13,010 nt of DNA from Dentipellis sp. KUC8613 (taxonomy: Eukaryota > Basidiomycota > Agaricomycetes > Russulales > Hericiaceae), in assembly GCA_002286715.1 (NCBI GenBank), contig NSJX01000114.1:24973-37982 (forward strand). The letters are read 5' to 3'. Made by a program: the position numbers and the translations under genes. The notes below the pieces were generated by a model. The model was not told where the DNA came from. It searched no databases and saw only the letters and a list, made by a program, of their open reading frames with translations. Below are positions 8,166 to 13,010 of this stretch, one piece after another. Position 1 is the stretch's first letter. The number at the start of each line of letters is the position of its first letter.

Positions 8166-8287
8166 ACTTACAAGTACGACGAGGATTGACTTAGCGCATC
8201 TTCGGCGCGACGACCACTCTCGGCAATTCCCGCGCAGGGCTCCTTGACGCGGTGGTTGCACAAAGACAGGCTCTCCAAGGGCTTCAT
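8166..8287 (-). other. Candidate first coding exon with 5' splice site (minus strand)
   Basis: A minus-strand ATG at 8287 starts M-K-P-L-E-S-L-S-L-C-N-H and stays open with ordinary, non-repetitive composition for 38 codons plus two bases to TACTT|GTAAGT (donor hexamer 8166-8171, last exon base 8172). Unspliced, the frame stops immediately at the TAA within the donor (8168-8170), as expected for an exon-intron boundary. A TATAA-like sequence lies about 36 nt upstream of the ATG (plus 8323-8327). The intron side enters C-rich sense sequence. No homologue is recognised. It could be a gene fragment or chance, but it is the most exon-like segment in the window. Confidence 0.3.
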
Positions 8288-8670
8288 AAATTTGACAAAA
8301 TGCTCAAACAATTAGCGGCTGCTTATACATAGTTCATCTGCCTGCGTGAATATTTTGGAAAGCTTGCGTCTGGTTGTCGGGTCTCCAGAGTCGTAGAATT
8401 TAGTCTGACCACCTCTAGCCTGGCGCGACTTCAATTTTTCGAGTGATACACTCATTCAAAATCTATGAAACTTTGTATTCTCGTAAATATACTAATAATC
8501 TACATATGTGCCAAATATCGTCTTGATTGAATGCAATTTGAGCATTTTGAAAAATGAATACACTTCGAAGTGAACCAATGTGGCTGAAGTTGTGGGAGAC
8601 CATTCCCCAAAGCAGCAATAAAAGTGCGCGGCGGCGGTTTTGAAAACCGTAGTGAGAATGTCGATACTTA
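8288..8670. other. AT-rich unique-looking spacer
   Basis: No frame longer than a few tens of codons is open. A 13-bp inverted match (tttgagcattttg at 8537-8549; complement at 8296-8308) and the symmetric cggttttgaaaaccg at 8635-8649 are the only structures noted. The sequence may hold a promoter for the minus-strand exon ending at 8172, but nothing specific supports this. Confidence 0.4.
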
Positions 8671-8673
8671 AGA

Positions 8674-8693
8674 CTGATTCATAGATGAATCAG
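8674..8693. repeat. 9-bp-arm palindrome ctgattcat-ag-atgaatcag
   Basis: Perfect 9-bp arms are separated by two bases. The arms match the inner ends of the inverted-repeat element at 753-886, and the 17-mer at 8679-8695 is identical to 839-855. Read on the minus strand, the palindrome also ends in an acceptor-like AATCAG at the edge of the adjacent G-rich block. Confidence 0.85.
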
Positions 8694-9208
8694 AACCAGG
8701 TGAGAGCCATATGAGACACGAGAAGAGGTCCTGGACACAAGGATCATGTGTGATGGCACAACAATGCAAGAAGGCGACAAGGCAAGGGCACGAGAAGGGT
8801 GCAACACGGGCAGGCACACGTGGGGCGGGCACGATGAGGGCGCAAGGGCACGAGAAGGACGCAGAACAGACGGGTGTGACGAGGGCACAAGGATGGCTGC
8901 AGGAGAACCTGGGAGTGACAAGGGTATGAAGAGGGCAAAGGGAGGGTTAGAGAGGGTACAAAGAAGGTGTCTGTGTGTGAAGAAAGTGTGCAGGTACGAG
9001 GGCACGAGATGGGCATGGGAGTACGAGACAGGCATGAGGAGGATGCGAGAAGGGCACGAGGACACAGGAACACGAGGAAATGCAAGTAGGAGGAGGGTGC
9101 AGAACGGACATAGCGGCACAATGGCACGAGAACGGCACAAGGACACAAAGGCGTGAGGCGCGACGGCGCAAGAAGGACACGGCACACAGGCCCAACAAGG
9201 GCCCGACT

Positions 9209-9288
9209 GTGTGACAAGGTGACAGTGTGACAAGGTGACAGTCTGACAAGATGACGGCGTGACAAGGCAACGGCGCGACAAGGCAACG
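9209..9288. repeat. 16-bp tandem repeat, 5 copies
   Basis: Units start at 9209, 9225, 9241, 9257 and 9273 with the form gtgtgacaaggtgaca drifting to gcgcgacaaggcaacg. The first two copies are identical. A sixth unit (9289 onward) retains only its first half. Confidence 0.93.
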
Positions 9289-9538
9289 GCGTGACACGAG
9301 AAGGGCGCCGTGCGGGCGTGGAATGGCAGGGGAGGGGCGGCGAGGGGACACGTGTAGCTGGTGAGGCCGCGGGAGGGCGGTGCACACACACGGGTGTGTG
9401 AAACGGTGGCTCGCTGGTGCGAATTGGCCATATGCGGGCACGAAACGTCCATGCGCGGGCGTGTAACACTGGCGGAGGGGCAGCGCGTGGACACGCCAGG
9501 GCGGCGGGGGCACACGAGGGTGGCGGAAGCGTGAGAAA

Positions 9539-9559
9539 GGGCGGGGGTGGGGGAATGGG
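9539..9559 (+). other. G-quadruplex motif
   Basis: Four G-runs with short loops on the + strand: GGG, C, GGGGG, T, GGGGG, AAT, GGG. This satisfies the canonical G3+N1-7 pattern. Its minus-strand complement would lie in the C-rich sense strand proposed for this block. Confidence 0.75.
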
Positions 9560-10140
9560 AACATGCAGGGGCAAAAATGCCATGTGCAGGGGTGGAACGG
9601 CAGTGGAGGGCAGGCGGGGAACGATATGGAGGGTGGGGTGGTGAGAGGGAGCGCAGGGCAGGGGCGCGGCATGCAGCCAGCGCTGTTGCCAGGGCGCACG
9701 AGCGGTGACACAGCGGGTGGGGCTACCAGATGGCGAGTGGAATAGTGAGCAGGCGCCTAAGGCGGCGACATGGCACGCAGCGCGCAGCTGGCGCCATTGC
9801 TAAGGCGCACGGCGCAGCGACACAGCGCGCGGGCGGCGACATGGTGGGTGAAAGAGGCAAGAGAACGAGAGGGCGTGAATTGACGCGGTTCGCGCGCGAA
9901 GGAGCGGGGCGAGAGGGTTGGCGCACAGACGGCGAGCGCGTGCGAAAGGAGAGGTCGAGGGGTAGGAACGAGTGCACGCATGAGGGAGGGCGGAGACCTG
10001 AACAGGCGCGACGCGCGCGCAACGCGACATCGCTACAGCGCGGGGCCACGGGCCACAGAGCAGTGCCTCTGGGGTGCGTGACGGCCGCGCAGGGGTTTGT
10101 GATAGCGGGGCGGGGGTGTGTGACAGTGAGGCGGGGGCAT

Positions 10141-10220
10141 GGGTCACGAGACAGCAGCGCTGAGGTCGAGACAGTGGTACTGAGGTCGAGACAGCGGCAC
10201 TGAGGTCGAGACAGCGGCGC
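10141..10220. repeat. 20-bp tandem repeat, 3 clear copies plus 1 degenerate
   Basis: Units 10161-10180, 10181-10200 and 10201-10220 read tgaggtcgagacagcggcac with one to three substitutions. The preceding 10141-10160 matches more loosely. Confidence 0.92.
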
Positions 10221-10931
10221 TGAGGCGCGTGGCAGGGCGGCGTGGCGCAATAGAGAACCATCATGCACCAGACGGGGTGCAGGGCGGGGACTGTGTGGCG
10301 AGGCGCGAGACTGCGGAGCAAGGTGCGAGACTGCGCTGTTGGGGTTGAGAGGGTGCGGCCCGGCGTGAAGACGGCAAGGCGGGGCTCGAAGACGGCGGGG
10401 GTCATCCACGTACACGCAGCTGCAGATCTCGGGCGTCCATGCGGTATCGCCATCCGCTCGCCGTCTGGCAGCCCTGCAATGGATCTTGTTGACCTGCTAT
10501 TCTTGAGGCGGCATCACCGCCGTCATCTGTCTGCAGGCCCGCACCGCACCGTTGCTAGGGAGCGCGGTGTGCAAGATGCACATCCGGTGCTGCTGCAAGG
10601 GTGCATGGGGTGACGATGGCACGCGTGGCGCGGCGCGATGACGGGAGCGGGAGCGCGCATAGCGCGGCGAGAGGGCGACACGAGCTCGAGCTGCTCGACA
10701 CGGCAGCACGACAGTGTGAGAGGCCGGTGCGTGGGTGAGCGAAGGAGGTGGAGGTGAGGTCCAGAGCGATGCGACACGAGCAAGGGAGGCGGGCAAAAAA
10801 GAGGGAAAAAGAGGGTGGTGCAGGCCGCACAGCAGCTCAACACGGTGGCACGAATGCACGAGAGGGCCACGCGAGCGAGAGCGATGGCGGTGGGGGCACG
10901 CACGCGTGGGCGAGCGAGGGCGGCGGTGCCA

Positions 10932-10994
10932 AAATTGAGGGCGGCAGGCACGAAATTGAGGGCGGCGGGTGCGAGATTGAGGGCGGCGGGCGCG
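10932..10994. repeat. 21-bp tandem repeat, 3 copies
   Basis: Units 10932-10952, 10953-10973 and 10974-10994 read aaattgagggcggcgggcgcg with few changes. Half units flank both sides (10918-10931 and 10995-11002). The period keeps frame, giving a seven-residue peptide periodicity on either strand. Confidence 0.93.
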
Positions 10995-11836
10995 AGATTG
11001 ACTTCCGCGCACGAGGAGGGTGAAGACGACGCACGAGGGGGCGCGAGAGGGCGGCAGCGAGAGAGGGAGGAGAATGAGGGGGCGCGAGACAACTCCGAGG
11101 CGCACGAGGAGGGCGTGGCGGGGTTGAGGGCGCATGGCAGAAGTTGATAGTGTGCGACACGGCGCAACAGGGCATCAGACGGTGCGCGGGGCACGTGACG
11201 CAGCAAAAAGATGGCGTGGCATGGGCGCGAAGAGGGCGCGTGAGCGAGAGGGCGCGGGCGCGAGCCGACATGGTGGGTGCGAAAACAGCGGGGTAGAGGT
11301 CGATAGTGCGAGCAGCGCGACAGCGGCACCGTGCAGCCCACAGATGGCGGATCGGGGCACGAAGAGGGCGGGACATAGGGCGGCAGGGGGTGAGATGCGG
11401 CGGTGGGGCGCGTAGACGGCGGGGCGGGGCGGGGCATGAGGTGCGAAGAGGGCAGGGCACGAGGCGCGAAGAGGGCGGGGTGTTGAGAATGCCTCGCGTC
11501 GCGCGACAGGGCGCGACACGACACGACGACGGCGCGGCGGGGCGCAAGACGGCCCACAGGCCGCAAAAAGGGCGGAATTGGGGGCTGAGAACGCGCGGTG
11601 GAGCGCGAAGATGGCGGGGTGGGATGCGCAAACGTCAGAGACGGGGTGGTGTAACGCCAGAGGGCGTCACTGGGGCGTGGGGAGGCGTCGCTAGGGCGCA
11701 GTGCGGCGTTGCTGACGGCGTCGGTGGGGTGCGGGGTGGCTGAGAGGGGCGGCGTCGCTAGGGCATGAGACGGCGCCGCTGCGGCGTGAGGCGGCGTCGG
11801 TGGGGCACGAGGCGGCGTCAGAGGGGCGGGAGGCGA

Positions 11837-12400
11837 CTACGCAGGGTCGCAAGGCGGCATTGCGGGGTGCCAGAGCACGTTGCTAGGGCGCGGGGCGGCG
11901 TCGAGAGCAGACAGGAGGCAGTGCGAGGGCGGCGGCGGCGTGCGAGGGCGGCGGAGGTGCAGGAGACGGCAGCGGAACAGGGAAGAGGGCGCCATGGGCA
12001 CGCGGGCGCGAAACGGCCAGGCACGGGCGCAGAACGGCAGTGGATGGGCGGCGCAACAATATGGGAGGGCGACGGGGGCATGCGAGCGCGGACGAGGCGC
12101 AGGGAGGCCAGCGGAGACGGGGAAGAGGGTGTCGTGGGCCGGCGTGGTGACATGCGAGGCCAGCGGCGGCGTGCGAGGGCGGCAGAGGTGCGGGAGATGG
12201 CGGCAGAACAGGGAAGTGGGCATGATGGGCAGGCGGGTGCGAAACGGCCAGGCGTGGGCGCAAAAGAGGGCGACGGGGGTGTGCGAGGGCAGCGGAGGTG
12301 CAAGAGACGGCAGCAGAGGCGCGAGCCCGGGATCCCAGGCTCGCGCGGTCAGTACTTCTATGATAAAGACGAAAATGTACAACAACGTACCTATGACCAT
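11837..12400 (-). CDS. Doubtful ORF with hydrophobic, signal-peptide-like start
   Basis: A minus-strand ATG at 12400 opens 187 codons to a stop at 11837. Residues 1-21 (M-V-I-G-T-L-L-Y-I-F-V-F-I-I-E-V-L then T-A-R-A) resemble a signal peptide with an A-x-A site. The remainder is Pro/Ala/Ser/Arg/His/Cys-rich and contains two in-frame copies of a roughly 34-residue segment beginning A-W-P-F-R, 77 codons apart, reflecting the 231-bp DNA repeat. The frame is open further upstream (to 12526) but has no other ATG there. A donor, ATAG|GTACGT, lies ten bases after the ATG, so the hydrophobic part may be intronic. Not recognised; probably not a real protein. Confidence 0.18.
   Translation of the reverse strand: MVIGTLLYIFVFIIEVLTARAWDPGLAPLLPSLAPPLPSHTPVALFCAHAWPFRTRLPIMPTSLFCRHLPHLCRPRTPPLASHVTTPAHDTLFPVSAGLPAPRPRSHAPVALPYCCAAHPLPFCARAWPFRARVPMAPSSLFRCRLLHLRRPRTPPPPSHCLLSALDAAPRPSNVLWHPAMPPCDPA
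11941..12331. repeat. Long-unit tandem repeat, 4 irregular copies
   Basis: Units begin tgcgagggcggcggaggtgc or close variants at 11941, 12081, 12172 and 12282, so the lengths are 140, 91 and 110 bp and a truncated copy. The first and third are most alike, sharing gaaacggccaggc and agaacagggaag-like stretches over more than 100 bp at an offset of 231 bp (77 codons). Confidence 0.8.
12385..12400 (-). other. Candidate 5' splice site after ATGGTCATAG (minus strand)
   Basis: The minus strand reads ATGGTCATAG|GTACGT, with the donor hexamer at 12385-12390 and the last exon base at 12391. It is nearly identical to the junction at 7748-7766 (ATGGTCATCATAG|GTAAGT). Sequence upstream to 12530 is leader-like. 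C-rich sense sequence starts about 40 nt into the intron side. Confidence 0.25.
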
Positions 12401-12499
12401 CTCCTCCTTATCCTGGCTTCCGTATTCTATCTTCCCTTGTTGAGTCGACGAGCGCGTTTGCGGTGTATTGAAGAGGGATGGTGGTAGGCGATCCGGGGA

Positions 12500-12743
12500 T
12501 GGGAGATGAGGAGCTGGGGTGGTCAATTTAGTGACTAACCCTTGTTATATCAATGCACAGATAGTGCCATTATGTACTGTGTAGTATGTCTAGTTATTAC
12601 CAGCTGTAGTAGTACTGTTTGCTGCAAATCACTAGTTCACTATGCAAGTGGTTGTTTGACTGAGAATCACTTTGAGTCACAGTGAATTCAAGTTCTGTTA
12701 GCCTGACAAACACTATGCACTGTTGATATACCTGGGCATATTC
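12500..12743. other. AT-rich spacer without supported gene
   Basis: Ordinary AT-rich sequence with repeated cactatgca (12638 and 12711) but no regular phasing and no ORF of note. It grades into the phased array that follows. Confidence 0.45.
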
Positions 12744-13010
12744 ACTATGTTTGCACCTCTTGATATCTACTATGGTTCAACATATTCACTATATTGTTTG
12801 GAATTTACTACATAACTGGAAATTTACTTAGTTCTTTGCACCCACTACAGTTCTTGTTATCCACTAAAGTGCCTGGACTTTACTACACACATGGGAATAT
12901 ACTATACCCTTAAATCTACTATATCATTGCCATTTACTACAACTCTTGTTGTTCACTACATACTTCAAATGTCGAAATTTACTACATTTCTTGGAAACCT
13001 ACTATATCAT
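12744..13010. repeat. Degenerate about 19-bp phased array on ACTA
   Basis: ACTA (once ACTT) recurs at 12744, 12769, 12788, 12807, 12826, 12844, 12863, 12882, 12901, 12918, 12936, 12955, 12981 and 13001. Nine of the thirteen intervals are 18-19 bp; the others are 17, 20, 25 and 26. A typical unit is actacataactggaaattt: ACTAYA, about six variable bases, TKG, then A/T-rich. The array continues to, and probably beyond, the window end. Confidence 0.85.

Larger units (their letters stand above)
8700..12345. repeat. G-rich degenerate low-complexity block F
   Basis: This is the largest block. The first 500 bases are purine-rich (gagaagg, cacgagaagggc); the rest uses the same gcgcgagggcggcg vocabulary as block A, including acgggccacagagc at 10048-10061 matching 1793-1806. 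Local tandem arrays of 16, 20, 21 and about 90-140 bp are listed separately. Minus-strand frames of 200-350 codons run through it because T is scarce on the + strand. No protein family is recognisable. The right edge lies about 40 nt from the minus-strand donor at 12385-12390. Confidence 0.75.

Noticed and set aside
458..8196. Shared 12-mer attgacttagcg at 458-469 and 8185-8196
   Set aside because: Matches of 12 bases are expected several times by chance in 13 kb, and the flanks differ.
8296..8549. 13-bp inverted match tttgagcattttg considered as terminal inverted repeats
   Set aside because: A 13-bp AT-rich match is expected about once by chance in a window this size, and the flanks do not extend it convincingly.
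10523..11631. Overlapping minus-strand frames of 212-347 codons in block F
   Set aside because: Same compositional explanation. Two or three frames are open at once over the same DNA, and the repeated peptides simply mirror the 21-bp DNA repeat.

Overview
This looks like a gene-poor, repeat-dominated stretch of a eukaryotic nuclear genome. Nothing in it reads as prokaryotic: no Shine-Dalgarno-led ORFs, operons or tRNA/rRNA genes were found. A filamentous fungus, possibly an agaricomycete, is my best guess. It rests on splice-like sites with CTGAT branch points 10-15 nt before CAG, one 53-bp intron-like segment, and a pyrimidine-rich leader-like tract. That assignment is weak. No known protein family was recognised anywhere, and I call no confident protein-coding gene.

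About 8.5 kb consists of degenerate, G-rich, T-depleted low-complexity blocks on the + strand (about 1020-2985, 3160-4133, 4560-5430, 7320-7747, 7860-8165 and 8700-12345). They are built from short variants of gcgcgagggcggcg and gacggcagcg. One block (about 5990-6640) has the opposite polarity, C-rich on the + strand. Because T is scarce on the G-rich strand, the complementary strand has almost no stop codons, so long Pro/Ala/Ser/Arg/His/Cys-rich reading frames (up to 630 codons) appear there as compositional artefacts. Local minisatellites of 14, 16, 18, 20, 21 and about 90-140 bp sit inside or beside the blocks.

The remaining sequence is AT-richer islands. 1-409 is a large foldback palindrome. 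753-886 is a smaller 44-bp-armed inverted repeat. 4134-4400 and 7080-7319 are CTATAG/CCATAGC-rich islands whose outer edges form a 14/15 inverted terminal match, suggesting a roughly 3.2-kb inserted element. 8288-8700 is unique-looking AT-rich DNA with a palindrome. 12744 to the window end is a degenerate array phased at about 19 bp on ACTA.

The most unusual pattern is positional. Five G-rich blocks end on their right side at a good 5' splice-site sequence read on the minus strand (GTAAGT, GTGCGT, GTAAGT, GTAAGT, GTACGT). The single inverted-polarity block is likewise preceded by CAG|GTGAGT on the plus strand. Four of the five minus-strand sites have ATGGT a short distance upstream. Good 3' splice-like sites lie beyond at least two of the C-rich tracts. 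The working hypothesis is that these C-rich tracts are, or derive from, expanded first introns, with the sense strand C-rich in every case. RNA evidence would be decisive.
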